Program-made: the position numbers and the translations under genes
Notes under the pieces: generated by a model
What the model was told of the DNA's origin: nothing
Seen by the model: the letters and a program-made list of their open reading frames with translations, nothing else
The model's database searches: none
In this document: positions 9,940-18,467 of the stretch, one piece after another
Position numbering within the stretch: the first letter of the stretch is position 1
Layout: each line of letters starts with the position of its first letter
From: Flexivirga endophytica
Lineage (GTDB): Bacteria; Actinomycetota; Actinomycetes; Actinomycetales; Dermatophilaceae
Length of the DNA: 64,000 nt
Reading direction: 5' to 3'
Assembly (NCBI RefSeq): GCF_014640635.1
Contig: NZ_BMHI01000001.1
Coordinates: 186,001-250,000, forward strand

Positions 9940-10045
9940 ACGCTACAAGATCTGCGGCCGTCGCGGACACCAGTGGCGTGGTGACCGGAGGCGTTCGGGA
10001 CGTCAACGGCAACGAATTCACGTGGGGCGTTCCCGCCCCTACGAT
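9940..10045. promoter_or_regulatory. Divergent leaderless promoters for glgE and glgP
   Basis: Leftward: TAGCGT on the minus strand (9945-9940), seven bases before the glgE GTG. Rightward: TTCACG at 10017-10022, a 17-base spacer, TACGAT at 10040-10045, then seven bases to the glgP GTG. Both fit the TANNNT -10 motif followed by 6-7 bases that marks leaderless actinobacterial transcripts. Confidence 0.55.
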
Positions 10046-10052
10046 CGGTGCC

Positions 10053-12647
10053 GTGAAAGCCATTCGTCGTTTCAATGTCCGCACCGCGCTGCCCGAGCAG
10101 TTGGCCCCGTTGTCGGACCTCGCGACCAACCTGCGCTGGTCGTGGCACCGTCGCACCCGTGATCTGTTCCGGGACATGGACCCGGTCGTCTGGGACAGGG
10201 TGCACGGTGACCCGGTCGCCCTGTTGGCCGGCCTGACACCCCAGCGGCTGGCTGCGCTTGCGGCCGACGCGGAATTCGTCGGACGGGTGCGTGCCGCGGC
10301 GGACGGCCTGTCGACATACCTGACGGCCCCTGCCTGGTACGACGAGTTCGGACAGCAGAACGACGCCGCGGCGTCGATCGCCTACTTCAGCGCGGAGTTC
10401 GGCATCACGCACGTCCTCCCGCAGTACTCCGGCGGCCTGGGCATCCTCGCCGGCGATCACCTGAAGTCCGCCAGTGACCTCGGGGTGCCGATCGTCGGCG
10501 TCGGCCTCTTCTACAAGGAGGGCTACTTCAACCAGCAGTTGTCCGCCGATGGCTGGCAGCTGGAGAGCTACCCGCTGCTGGACCCCGACGGCCTGCCCCT
10601 GACGCTGCTGCGCGAGGCCGACGACACGCCCGTGGAGATCACCCTCGCGCTGCCCGAGGACCGCACCCTGCACGCCCGGGTGTGGCGCGCCCAGGTCGGC
10701 CGGGTGCCGTTGTTGCTGCTGGACTCCGACGTCGAGGCCAACGACCCGTCGGCCCGCGAGCTGACCTCCCGGCTGTATGGCGGGGGCGGTGACCAGCGGC
10801 TGCAGCAGGAGATGCTGCTGGGCATCGGCGGTGTGCGGGCGCTGCGCGCCTGGAGCCGCCTGACGCAGGCACCGCACCCGGAGGTCTACCACTGCAACGA
10901 GGGCCACGCCGGATTCCTCTCGGTGGAACGGATCCGCGAGATGGTGACCGGCGCCGGGCTGGACTTCGAGCAGGCCCGTCGGGCGGTGCGGGCGAGCAAC
11001 GTCTTCACCACGCACACGCCGGTGCCGGCCGGCATCGACCGGTTCGACGCCGAGCTGGTGCGCACCCACTTCAGCGGCAGCGCGCAGCTGGCCGGCGTGC
11101 CGGTCGAGCAGATCCTGCCGTTGGGGGCCGAGGACTACGAGGGTGGCCAGGACGGCATCTTCAACATGGCTGTGATGGGCCTGCGGATGGCGCAGCGCAG
11201 CAACGGGGTCTCCCAGTTGCACGGTGCCGTGAGTCGCTCGATGTTCGAGCAGCTGTGGCCCGGGTTCGACGATTCAGAAGTCCCGATCACCAGCATCACC
11301 AACGGCGTTCACGCTCCGACATGGATGGATCCGCGCGTCATCGAGCTCGGTCGCAAATACCTCGGTGAGACCGATGTGCGCGAGGCGATCGGTTGGGACC
11401 GTGTCGCACGCGTGCCCCGGACCGAGATCTGGGCGGTCAAGCGCGAGCTGCGCCGCCAGCTGGTGCTCGACGTGCGTGACCGGGTCCGCGACTCGGCACG
11501 CTTCCGTGGCGCCAGCGACGCCGAGCTCGGCTGGCTCGACAACCTGCTCGACCCCGACGTGCTCACGATCGGCTTCGCCCGACGGGTGCCGACCTACAAG
11601 CGCCTCACCCTGATGCTGCGCGACCCCGAGCGCCTGGCCAAGTTGCTGCTCGACCCCGAGCGCCCGGTGCAATTGGTCATCGCGGGCAAGTCGCACCCGG
11701 CCGACGAGACCGGCAAGAAGCTCATCCAGGACATGGTGCAGTTCACCGACGACCCGAAGCTGCGGCACCGGATCGTCTTCCTGCCCAACTACGACATGCA
11801 GATGGCGCAGTCGCTGATGCCGGGCGTGGACGTCTGGTTGAACAACCCGCTGCGTCCTTACGAGGCGTCGGGGACGTCGGGGATGAAGGCCGCGCTCAAC
11901 GGCGGCCTGAACCTGTCGATCCTGGACGGTTGGTGGGACGAATGGTTCGACGGCAGCAATGGCTGGGCGATCCCTTCGGCGGATCCAGCACACGACACCG
12001 CCAGCTCCACCATGGACCCGGAGCGCCGTGACGACCTGGAAGCCGCCGCGCTCTACGACCTCATCGAGACCCAGGTCGCGGCACGGTTCTACGACCTGGA
12101 CGGTCAGGGCGTCCCGCAGCGTTGGCTGGAGATGGTCGAGCACACCATGGCCGTGCTCGGGCCGAAGGTGCTCGCCACCCGCATGGTGCGCGACTACACG
12201 ACCAAGCTCTACACGCCCGCCGCGATTGCCGGGCGTGCAGCGGCCCGCGACGACTTCGGACTCGCGAAGGACCTTGCGTCATACAGCGCACAGGCGCGGG
12301 AAGCCTTCGCGCACCTGCGGATCGAGCATGTCGAGGCGGACGGCGTCACCGACGCCCCGCTGCTCGGTGAGCGTCTGACCGTGCGGGCGTATGTCGCACT
12401 CGCCGGCCTACGCCCGGAGCAGGTGCTGGTGCAGATCGTGCACGGCCGGGCCAGCGACACCGATGAGCTGCACGACACCGACACCACCGAGCTCTACCCG
12501 GTCGAGGATCTCGGCGACGGGCGGGCGCGCTTCGAGGGCGCGGTCACCCTGGGGCGCACCGGGGCGTTCGGTTACAGCGTGCGCGTGCTGCCGCGGCATC
12601 CCGGCCTGGCGAACGTCGCCGAGCTCGGGCTGGTCGTCAACGCATAA
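10053..12647 (+). CDS. glgP: Alpha-glucan phosphorylase
   Basis: PLP-dependent phosphorylase releasing glucose 1-phosphate from glycogen or maltodextrin. Length is 864 residues, the size of the actinobacterial single-chain GlgP type. It has AYFSAEFGITHVLPQYSGGL near residue 110, VYHCNEGHAGF, SITNGVHAPTWMDP and the PLP-lysine region EASGTSGMKAALNGGLN. GTG start at 10053 is set by a TACGAT -10 seven bases upstream and by homology of KAIRRFNVRT. It is divergent from glgE, which suggests synthesis and breakdown are balanced from one intergenic region. Confidence 0.95.
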   Translation: MKAIRRFNVRTALPEQLAPLSDLATNLRWSWHRRTRDLFRDMDPVVWDRVHGDPVALLAGLTPQRLAALAADAEFVGRVRAAADGLSTYLTAPAWYDEFGQQNDAAASIAYFSAEFGITHVLPQYSGGLGILAGDHLKSASDLGVPIVGVGLFYKEGYFNQQLSADGWQLESYPLLDPDGLPLTLLREADDTPVEITLALPEDRTLHARVWRAQVGRVPLLLLDSDVEANDPSARELTSRLYGGGGDQRLQQEMLLGIGGVRALRAWSRLTQAPHPEVYHCNEGHAGFLSVERIREMVTGAGLDFEQARRAVRASNVFTTHTPVPAGIDRFDAELVRTHFSGSAQLAGVPVEQILPLGAEDYEGGQDGIFNMAVMGLRMAQRSNGVSQLHGAVSRSMFEQLWPGFDDSEVPITSITNGVHAPTWMDPRVIELGRKYLGETDVREAIGWDRVARVPRTEIWAVKRELRRQLVLDVRDRVRDSARFRGASDAELGWLDNLLDPDVLTIGFARRVPTYKRLTLMLRDPERLAKLLLDPERPVQLVIAGKSHPADETGKKLIQDMVQFTDDPKLRHRIVFLPNYDMQMAQSLMPGVDVWLNNPLRPYEASGTSGMKAALNGGLNLSILDGWWDEWFDGSNGWAIPSADPAHDTASSTMDPERRDDLEAAALYDLIETQVAARFYDLDGQGVPQRWLEMVEHTMAVLGPKVLATRMVRDYTTKLYTPAAIAGRAAARDDFGLAKDLASYSAQAREAFAHLRIEHVEADGVTDAPLLGERLTVRAYVALAGLRPEQVLVQIVHGRASDTDELHDTDTTELYPVEDLGDGRARFEGAVTLGRTGAFGYSVRVLPRHPGLANVAELGLVVNA

Positions 12648-12650
12648 GCG

Positions 12651-12695
12651 GGTCGAGTGCCCGGGGAGCGCAGCGGAGGAGGTGTGTCGAGACCA
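12651..12695. repeat. Dispersed intergenic repeat, copy 2
   Basis: Shares the GGGGAGCGCAGCGGAGGAGG core with 1596-1642. Lies between the glgP stop and the next small gene. Confidence 0.6.
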
Positions 12696-12777
12696 CGCCT
12701 GCAGATGGTGCGCTCCACCGCGCTATCTGCACGCCCCGGACAGGGCTAGTCTCGAAGAGAGATCTCGGGAGGGCCCC

Positions 12778-13008
12778 ATGAGTCACGCAACCGCAACAGC
12801 AGTTACCGCACCGGTGCATCAACTCGTCGTGCCGATGCCGGAAGTGGTCATTCCCGATGTGGGCGCGTTGGAACGCGTCCAACTGGCTGGCGCGGGCCAG
12901 ATCGTGGTGCGACAGCGCGCCGGTTGGATGAGCGTTCCCGCTACGTCGATCTCGTGGGCCGGTCCTGCCAAGCGGGCCGCGCTGAACACGTCCTTCCCAC
13001 TCAGCTGA
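12778..13008 (+). CDS. Small hypothetical protein, 76 residues
   Basis: Function not recognised. The ATG at 12778 has a good ribosome site (GGGAGGG) six bases upstream, and a TAGTCT -10 candidate lies at 12747-12752. The Ala/Thr-rich start is followed by alternating hydrophobic segments (LVVPMPEVVIPDVGALERV, then QIVVRQRAGWMSVPATSISWAG). There is no signal peptide, cysteine pair or helix-turn-helix. Codon usage matches the neighbours. A strong hairpin follows 18 bases after the stop. Probably a real short gene, but nothing shows its job. Confidence 0.55.
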   Translation: MSHATATAVTAPVHQLVVPMPEVVIPDVGALERVQLAGAGQIVVRQRAGWMSVPATSISWAGPAKRAALNTSFPLS

Positions 13009-13025
13009 TCCGACTCTCCGCTCCG

Positions 13026-13065
13026 GTTGCACACATCGCGCGGTAGACCGTGCGATGTGTGCAAC
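13026..13065. terminator. Hairpin terminator between converging genes
   Basis: Perfect 14-base arms, GTTGCACACATCGC (13026-13039) and its complement (13052-13065), around a 12-base loop. It lies between the rightward small gene and the leftward poxB stop at 13077, so it can end both transcripts. Confidence 0.65.
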
Positions 13066-13076
13066 TGGGGCGGGCG

Positions 13077-14795
13077 CTACCGGCTCTCCAGGAACTCCTT
13101 GGACTTGGCGATCGCGAAGCCCCACGCCTGGGAGGGCGTTGCCTTCGGCGGTAGCGCGATCTCGTCGGGGTTGGTGAGGAAGTCCAGCAGGAACGGCCCG
13201 TCGTGCGCGAGTGCCTCCTGTATGGCGGAGTCGACGTCCTCCGCTCGCGAGACCTGGAGCGCGCGCAGGCCGAGAGCCGCTGCGACTTCGGCGATGTCCG
13301 GGTTGTCCAGCTCGGTCCCGAACTCCGGCAGACCGCCCTGCTCCTGTTCGAGCTTGACCATCCCGAGACGTCCGTTGTCGTAGACCACGAACGTGACCGG
13401 CAGCCGGTAGGTCACCGCGGTCCGCAAGTCCCCGAGCAGCATCATCAGGCCGCCGTCGCCGCAGTTAGCGATCACCTGGCGCTTTCGATCGAGCGCCTGT
13501 ATGCCGAGTGCCTGCGGCATCGCGTTGGCCATCGAGCCGAGGTTGTAGGACCCGACCAGCTTGCGGTCGCCGCGCATCTGCACGAAGCGGCTGAGCCAGA
13601 CCGTCGACATACCGGTGTCGCTGGTGAAGACGGCGTCGTCGGACGCGTGCCTGTTCAGGGCGTCCGCGACGACCTCCGGGCGGATGCGTTCGTCCGGGTT
13701 GTCGGCTTTGCTGCGCAGCTTGCCCAACCATTTCCGGTCGTGGCCGGGATCGGTCAGCCTGGCCTGATCCTCGAGCCACTTCGCGTAGGCGTCGGTCGCG
13801 GCGCGCAGGTGCTTGTCGCTCTCCTTGGTCGACAGTGATTGGTTCAGAGCCCGCAGCGTCGGCCCGGCGTGCCCGACGAGCGCGTGATCGACCGGCGTAC
13901 GACGGCCGATGTGTCCCGCCCGCGAGTTGAGCGCGATCACCGTCTTGCCCTGCGGATACCAGTCCCGATAGGGGAAATCGGTGCCGATCAGGAAGAGCAC
14001 GTCGCAGTCGTCGAATGCCTTCTTGGTCGACGGATTGCCGATCAGCCCGGACTGGCCGATCTGGTAGGGGTTGTCCGCGTCCAACCCGGCTTTTGCCTTG
14101 AGGGTCAACACCATTGGAGCCTTCAACCGCTCGGCCAGTGACAACACCTCGGCGCGGTCCTGCGCAGCGCCGCACCCGACCAGCAGCGTCACCTTGTCGG
14201 CAGCATTCAACACGTCTGCGGCGGCCGCGACCTGATTGGCCGGTGCCGCCACCTCGGCGGATTGCGGGGCGAACTTCGGCGGCCGGTCGTCCTCGACCTC
14301 GAGCGAGCCGACGTCTCCGGGCAACGTGAGCACCGCGACTCCCTGCTCGGCATACGCGATGTTGACCGCCTGCTCCAGCAGCTGTGGCAGTTGGCCGGGA
14401 CTGGTGATGGTCTGCGCGAAATCGGCCACGTCGGCGAACAGGACGTCGTTGTTGACCTCCTGGAAGAAGTCGCTGCCGATGTCCGGCGTAGGAACCTGCC
14501 CACAGATTGCCAGCACCGGAGCGTGCGACTTCTTGGCGTCATACAAGCCGTTGAGCAGGTGGATCGAGCCGGGGCCGACGGTGCCCATGCAGACCCCGAT
14601 GCGTCCGGTCATCTGGGCCTGGGCGCCGGCAGCGAAGGCGGCAGCCTCCTCGTGGCGGACACCGATCCACTCGATGCCGTCTCGGCGGCGGATCGCATCG
14701 GTGATCGGGTTGAGCGCGTCACCAACGACGCCCCAGACCTGGGTCACCCCGTGGTCGGCCAGTGCTGCAACGATCAGTTCGGCGATGTCGCTCAT
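13077..14795 (-). CDS. poxB: Pyruvate dehydrogenase (quinone) / thiamin-dependent oxidase
   Basis: ThDP-dependent enzyme, most like pyruvate:quinone oxidoreductase (PoxB), which decarboxylates pyruvate to acetate and passes electrons via FAD to the quinone pool at the membrane. Length is 572 residues. An N-terminal ThDP domain with WIGVRHEEAAAFAAGAQAQ (catalytic Glu) and GTVGPGSIHLLNGLYDA is followed by a central FAD domain. The C-terminal ThDP motif is NCGDGGLMMLLGDLRTAVTY, and the last residues could form the PoxB-type membrane segment. The ATG at 14795 overlaps the preceding gene's stop as ATGA, so the two are translationally coupled. An acetolactate-synthase role is unlikely because ilvB lies elsewhere and the sequence is PoxB-like. 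Confidence 0.85.
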   Translation of the reverse strand: MSDIAELIVAALADHGVTQVWGVVGDALNPITDAIRRRDGIEWIGVRHEEAAAFAAGAQAQMTGRIGVCMGTVGPGSIHLLNGLYDAKKSHAPVLAICGQVPTPDIGSDFFQEVNNDVLFADVADFAQTITSPGQLPQLLEQAVNIAYAEQGVAVLTLPGDVGSLEVEDDRPPKFAPQSAEVAAPANQVAAAADVLNAADKVTLLVGCGAAQDRAEVLSLAERLKAPMVLTLKAKAGLDADNPYQIGQSGLIGNPSTKKAFDDCDVLFLIGTDFPYRDWYPQGKTVIALNSRAGHIGRRTPVDHALVGHAGPTLRALNQSLSTKESDKHLRAATDAYAKWLEDQARLTDPGHDRKWLGKLRSKADNPDERIRPEVVADALNRHASDDAVFTSDTGMSTVWLSRFVQMRGDRKLVGSYNLGSMANAMPQALGIQALDRKRQVIANCGDGGLMMLLGDLRTAVTYRLPVTFVVYDNGRLGMVKLEQEQGGLPEFGTELDNPDIAEVAAALGLRALQVSRAEDVDSAIQEALAHDGPFLLDFLTNPDEIALPPKATPSQAWGFAIAKSKEFLESR

Positions 14796-16348
14796 GCGGG
14801 TTTCCCTTCCCCGGCGCGGTAGGTCGAGATCTGCGGAGTGAAGGCATCGGCGCTGGCGGCCTGCCAGTCCTTCGCCCATTCCTCCGGCGCCGCTTCGAGC
14901 AGTTCACCGGGCTGCAGCCAGGTGAACAACTCGGCATAGCTACGGCTCTCGTTCGGTGAGATGTTGTGCCGGAGCATGTGCGGGCTGAGTTCGTGCGGTT
15001 CGCGGGCACCCAGGGTCGCCATGATCTGGGCGGCCTGCTCCACGGTCGCCTGGTGATAGCGGTGCACGCGCTCGCTCTTGTCCGGCACGTCGAGCGCCCG
15101 GGCGCGCCGCGGGTTCTGGGTGGCGACTCCGACGGGGCACTTGCCGGTGTGACACTCCTGTGCCTGGATGCAGCCGACAGCCATCATCATTGCGCGCGCG
15201 GCGTTCGTGTAGTCCGCTCCCTGGATGAGCCGCTTGACGATGTCGGCACCGCCGGCGATCTTGCCGCTCGCGCCGAGCTTGATGTTGTCTCGCAGCCCCG
15301 TGCCGACCAGGGCGTTGTGCACGACCATCAGGCCGTGGGTCAGCGGCATACCGACGTGGTCCTCGTACTCCAGCGGTGCTGCTCCGGTGCCGCCCTCGGA
15401 CCCGTCGACGATGATGAAGTCCGGAGCCGTGCCGACCTCGCGGATCGCCTTGCAGATGGCCAGCACGTCCATGCGCGACCCGACACAAAGCTTGAAGCCG
15501 GCCGGCTTTCCGCCGCTGAGGTCGCGCATCTTCGCGATGAACTCGATCAGCTCGACCGGGGTGGAGAAGACCTTGTGCCGCGCCGGGCTGACGCACTTCT
15601 CACCCTCGGGAACGCCTCGGAACTGCGCGATCTCGGCGGTGACCTTGGCGGCGGGAAGGACGCCACCGATACCGGGTTTGGCACCCTGGCTCAGCTTGAG
15701 CGAGACGCACTTGACCTGATCGTCGGTGGCCTTGTCCCGGAAGAGCTCCGGGTCGAAGTCACCGTCCTTGGTGCGTGCACCGAAGTAGCCCGAGCCAATC
15801 TCCCAAACCAGGTCGCCACCGAACTCCTGGTGGTATGGCGTCAGTCCTCCCTCGCCGGTGTCGTGCGCGAAACCGCCGAGTCGAGCACCCTTGTTGAGCG
15901 CACGGATCGCGTTGGCGGACAAGGCGCCGAAACTCATGGCCGAGACATTCAGCAGCGACATGTCGTAGGGCTTGCTGCAGTCCGGTCCGCCGACCCGGAC
16001 ACGCGGCGGGTCCTCGGGCTTCTCGAGCGGCGCCGTCGAGTGCACCAGCGACTCGTAACCGGCGCGGTCCACGTCACGTTCGGTGCCGAACGGTTGCTCG
16101 GCCATCGTCCCCTTGGCGCGCTGGTAGATGATCGACCGGGTGTCGCGGTCAAAGGGCCGACCGTCCCAGTTGCGTTCGATGAAGTACTGCTGGAGCTCCG
16201 GTCGGATGTCTTCCAGCAGATAGCGCAGGTGGCCGACCACCGGATAGTTGCGAAGCACCGAGTGCTTGCGCTGCACGAGATCCCGCACTGCCAGGCCCGC
16301 CAGCGACCCTGCCGTCGCCAGGGCTGTTGCCTGCTGCCATCGCACCAT
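14792..16348 (-). CDS. FMN-binding glutamate synthase-like protein (GltB2 type)
   Basis: Length is 518 residues. It matches the FMN/iron-sulfur synthase domain of glutamate synthase without the glutaminase domain. A short N-terminal hydrophobic segment (ATALATAGSLAGLAV) suggests membrane association. The conserved core includes MSLLNVSAMSFGALSANAI, the FMN-site VDGSEGGTGAAPLEYEDHVG, and a cysteine cluster (CIQAQECHTGKCPVGVATQ) for an Fe-S centre. The ATG at 16348 is preceded by GAGGAG. The stop overlaps the poxB start by four bases. Members are annotated as glutamate synthase or related amino-group oxidoreductases; the true reaction is uncertain without a partner subunit nearby. Confidence 0.85.
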   Translation of the reverse strand: MVRWQQATALATAGSLAGLAVRDLVQRKHSVLRNYPVVGHLRYLLEDIRPELQQYFIERNWDGRPFDRDTRSIIYQRAKGTMAEQPFGTERDVDRAGYESLVHSTAPLEKPEDPPRVRVGGPDCSKPYDMSLLNVSAMSFGALSANAIRALNKGARLGGFAHDTGEGGLTPYHQEFGGDLVWEIGSGYFGARTKDGDFDPELFRDKATDDQVKCVSLKLSQGAKPGIGGVLPAAKVTAEIAQFRGVPEGEKCVSPARHKVFSTPVELIEFIAKMRDLSGGKPAGFKLCVGSRMDVLAICKAIREVGTAPDFIIVDGSEGGTGAAPLEYEDHVGMPLTHGLMVVHNALVGTGLRDNIKLGASGKIAGGADIVKRLIQGADYTNAARAMMMAVGCIQAQECHTGKCPVGVATQNPRRARALDVPDKSERVHRYHQATVEQAAQIMATLGAREPHELSPHMLRHNISPNESRSYAELFTWLQPGELLEAAPEEWAKDWQAASADAFTPQISTYRAGEGKPA

Positions 16349-16432
16349 TCGTCTGCTCCTCGTCTCCGTCGAATACCTGGGACACCGTTCAGCCCGGCCA
16401 TCGTGTGGGCCCCAGCTGCGTACTTGCTGAGC

Positions 16433-16819
16433 ATGACGGGTCCGTACGATGTGCGGGTGCTGTTGCCCCTCACCATCGTGCTTATCGCATTGCTTGCGGT
16501 CTTGGCCATCGATGCGGCATATCTGACCGCGCGCGGCAAGCCGGTCGACAACCCGATGTTCTTCCTCGCCTGTGCCGCCGAGCTCGCGGTCATCGCGCAG
16601 CTCGTGGTCGGGATCGCCCGCATCGGGGACGCCGACGCGCACATGTCCAAGGGACTGTTCGTCGCCTACCTGGCAGGGCTCGTATGTGTCCTGCCAGTGG
16701 CTGGTTTCTGGGGGATCGCAGAGCGCGAGTCCCGATGGGGGACAGGCGTTCTCCTCGTTGCGACCCTCGGCCTACTGGTCATGGTGGCTCGCCTTCTACA
16801 ACTCTGGAATGGCGTATGA
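16433..16819 (+). CDS. Small integral membrane protein, 128 residues
   Basis: Family not recognised. Four likely membrane helices: LLPLTIVLIALLAVLAI, FFLACAAELAVIAQLVVGI, GLFVAYLAGLVCVLPVAGFW and VLLVATLGLLVMVARLL. I used the ATG at 16433. A TACGAT -10 at 16445-16450, six bases before the GTG at 16457, may mean the real start is that GTG (120 residues, leaderless). It overlaps the next gene by four bases (ATGA), so the two small membrane proteins are probably made together. Confidence 0.7.
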   Translation: MTGPYDVRVLLPLTIVLIALLAVLAIDAAYLTARGKPVDNPMFFLACAAELAVIAQLVVGIARIGDADAHMSKGLFVAYLAGLVCVLPVAGFWGIAERESRWGTGVLLVATLGLLVMVARLLQLWNGV

Positions 16820-17244
16820 CAGACACCCCGAACTCCTCCAGCTCCAAGACTCGGATCAACAGTGGGCCGGGCCGCATGCTGGTGGCGGTCTACGGACTGC
16901 TCGGGCTTGCGGCAACAGGTCGCTCGATCCTGCAGATCGCCCAGACCTGGCCGGACCAGCATCTGCCCTATTGGCTGTCCGCGGTGGCGGCGGTCGTCTA
17001 CCTGGTCGCGACCGTCGCGCTGGCTCGAGCGAGTGCTCGCGTTGCCCTGGGAACGATCACCTTCGAGCTTTTCGGCGTTCTCGCCGTCGGCATCTGGTCG
17101 TATGTCGACAAGGCTGCTTTCGTGGCACAAGGCAGCGCCGGTGACACGACGGTGTGGTCCAAGTTCGGGCAGGGCTACGGCTACGTGCCGTTGATCCTGC
17201 CGATCCTCGGACTGTGGTGGCTGCGGCGCAACGAATCACGCTGA
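16816..17244 (+). CDS. Small integral membrane protein, 142 residues
   Basis: Conserved-type actinobacterial membrane protein; function not known. A hydrophilic N-terminus of about 18 residues is followed by four predicted helices (GRMLVAVYGLLGLAATG; YWLSAVAAVVYLVATVAL; ALGTITFELFGVLAVGIWSYV; YVPLILPILGLWWL). The ATG at 16816 overlaps the preceding stop. The last residues, RRNESR, are followed directly by the 52-bp tandem repeat array. Confidence 0.75.
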   Translation: MTDTPNSSSSKTRINSGPGRMLVAVYGLLGLAATGRSILQIAQTWPDQHLPYWLSAVAAVVYLVATVALARASARVALGTITFELFGVLAVGIWSYVDKAAFVAQGSAGDTTVWSKFGQGYGYVPLILPILGLWWLRRNESR

Positions 17245-17808
17245 TCGGTCGCCCTGGCCCTGGGGCGTGCACGGATCTCCCCAGTGTCGGGGTGTGATCG
17301 GTCTGGCGGGCCTGGCGTGTGCACAGGTCTCCCCAGTGTCGGGGTATGACGGGCTCGGCCGGTCCGGGGTGTGCACAGGTCTCCCCAGTGTCGAGGTATG
17401 ACGGGCTCGGCCGGTCCGGGGTGTGCACAGGTCTCCCCAGTGTCGGGGTGTGACCGGTTTGCCGGGTCCGGGGCGTGCACGGGTCTCCCCAGTGTCGGGG
17501 TATGACGGGCTCGGCCGGTCCGGGGTGTGCACAGGTCTCCCCAGTGTCGAGGTATGACGGGCTCGGCCGGTCCGGGGTGTGCACAGGTCTCCCCAGTGTC
17601 GGGGTGTGATCGGTCTGGAGGGCCTGGCGTGGGCACAGGTTTGCCGGGTCCGGGGTGTGCACAGGTCTCCCCAGTGTCGGGGTGTGACCGGTTTGGAGGG
17701 CCGGGGTGTGCACAGGTCTCCCCAGTGTCGAGGTGTGACGGGTTTGCCAGGTCCGCGGCGTGCACGAGTCTCCCCGGTGTCGGGGTATGACGGCCGACCG
17801 AACCCACC
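17245..17808. repeat. Tandem array of ten 52-bp repeats
   Basis: The word CCAGTGTCG recurs at 17281, 17333, 17385, 17437, 17489, 17541, 17593, 17671 and 17722, with a variant at 17774. Spacing is 52 bases except one 78-base step (a 26-base half-unit insert) and one 51-base step. Each unit carries GTGCACAGGTCTCC, a short hairpin CCCC-AGTGTC-GGGG and a GC-rich tail (often CGGCCGGTCCGGGG). Several units contain GTATGACG. The array fills the space between converging genes. Open frames on both strands through it arise because the unit lacks stops. Confidence 0.9.
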
Positions 17809-18414
17809 TCAGGCGTGAGGGCCGCCGACGGTCAGGATCGCCCGTGTCGAGACGCGCACCGCGTCCTCCAGCCAGGTCGGCATCGACGCCGTCGAGTCGC
17901 GCCGCCCGATGTATGGGCGCACCAGACCGTAGGGACTCTGCTGGCAGGCCGTCCGCACGACCTGGAGCCGATGCTGGGTCGCGCGGCCGTAGTAGCGGCT
18001 CGCCAGGCGCGCCATGACGCCGAAGACCTCGTCGTTCAGGTGCTCGACCGTGTCCCGCAAATCCGTGGGAGCCGTGGAGACCAGGGCGGGCTGGCGGTAG
18101 AGCGTCAGGACGTTGGCCTCGGCGGGATTCTCTCGACAGAACCGGGGCACGTGGATCGCGGCGGTCTCCAGCGCGACGGCCGCGTCGGGCGACCCACCCA
18201 ACTCGAGCAGATCAGCCTGAAAACGACGGATCCCTCGAATCCACAGGCGAGTCAGTAACTCTTCCCGAGAGCCGAACCGGTGATAGATCGACCCGACCGG
18301 GGCACCGGCGGCCGCAGCGATCTGCCCGATGGTTGCGCTCGCGCCATGGCTGAAGACGCTCTCGCGGGCCGCGTCGAGCAGGTTGTCATCGGTGAACTTC
18401 GCAGGTCTTGCCAC
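17809..18414 (-). CDS. TetR family transcriptional regulator
   Basis: Length is 201 residues. The N-terminal helix-turn-helix spans about residues 10-55 (ATIGQIAAAAGAPVGSIYHRFGSREELL), followed by an all-helical ligand-binding domain. GTG start at 18414; TACAGT on the minus strand lies six bases upstream, so the mRNA is probably leaderless. It is divergent from the DUF3995 gene with only 29 bases between starts, and a palindrome at 18452-18467 is the likely operator. It probably represses itself and that neighbour; the inducer is unknown. Confidence 0.9.
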   Translation of the reverse strand: MARPAKFTDDNLLDAARESVFSHGASATIGQIAAAAGAPVGSIYHRFGSREELLTRLWIRGIRRFQADLLELGGSPDAAVALETAAIHVPRFCRENPAEANVLTLYRQPALVSTAPTDLRDTVEHLNDEVFGVMARLASRYYGRATQHRLQVVRTACQQSPYGLVRPYIGRRDSTASMPTWLEDAVRVSTRAILTVGGPHA

Positions 18415-18420
18415 CCGACG

Positions 18421-18467
18421 ACTGTATCGCGTAGTTTACGAACATGAAATCTAGAATTAGTATTCTA
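18421..18467. promoter_or_regulatory. Divergent leaderless promoters with TetR operator candidate
   Basis: Rightward: TAGTTT at 18432-18437, six bases before the ATG at 18444. Leftward: TACAGT on the minus strand (18426-18421), six bases before the GTG at 18414. The AT-rich palindrome TAGAAT-TAGT-ATTCTA (18452-18467) lies inside the first codons of the rightward gene, where a bound TetR dimer would block the start of transcription. Confidence 0.5.

Noticed and set aside
10053-11222. Extension of glgE to 1113 residues
   Set aside because: The extra part is antisense to glgP, and a leaderless start signal fits the GTG at 9932.
13077-14795. Acetolactate synthase for the thiamin-dependent enzyme next to the glutamate-synthase-like gene
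   Set aside because: Sequence motifs are PoxB-like and a complete ilvBN lies at 56.5-58.9 kb.
17245-17808. CRISPR array
   Set aside because: The repeats are contiguous 52-bp tandem units without unique spacers, and no cas genes are near.
17057-17818. Repeat-encoded proteins (repeating HTPTLGRPVHTP-type or RSPQCRG-type peptides) on either strand of the 52-bp array
   Set aside because: The unit is not a multiple of three, so every frame cycles through the same repeat; open frames on both strands simply reflect a stop-free unit, with no ribosome site or homology.
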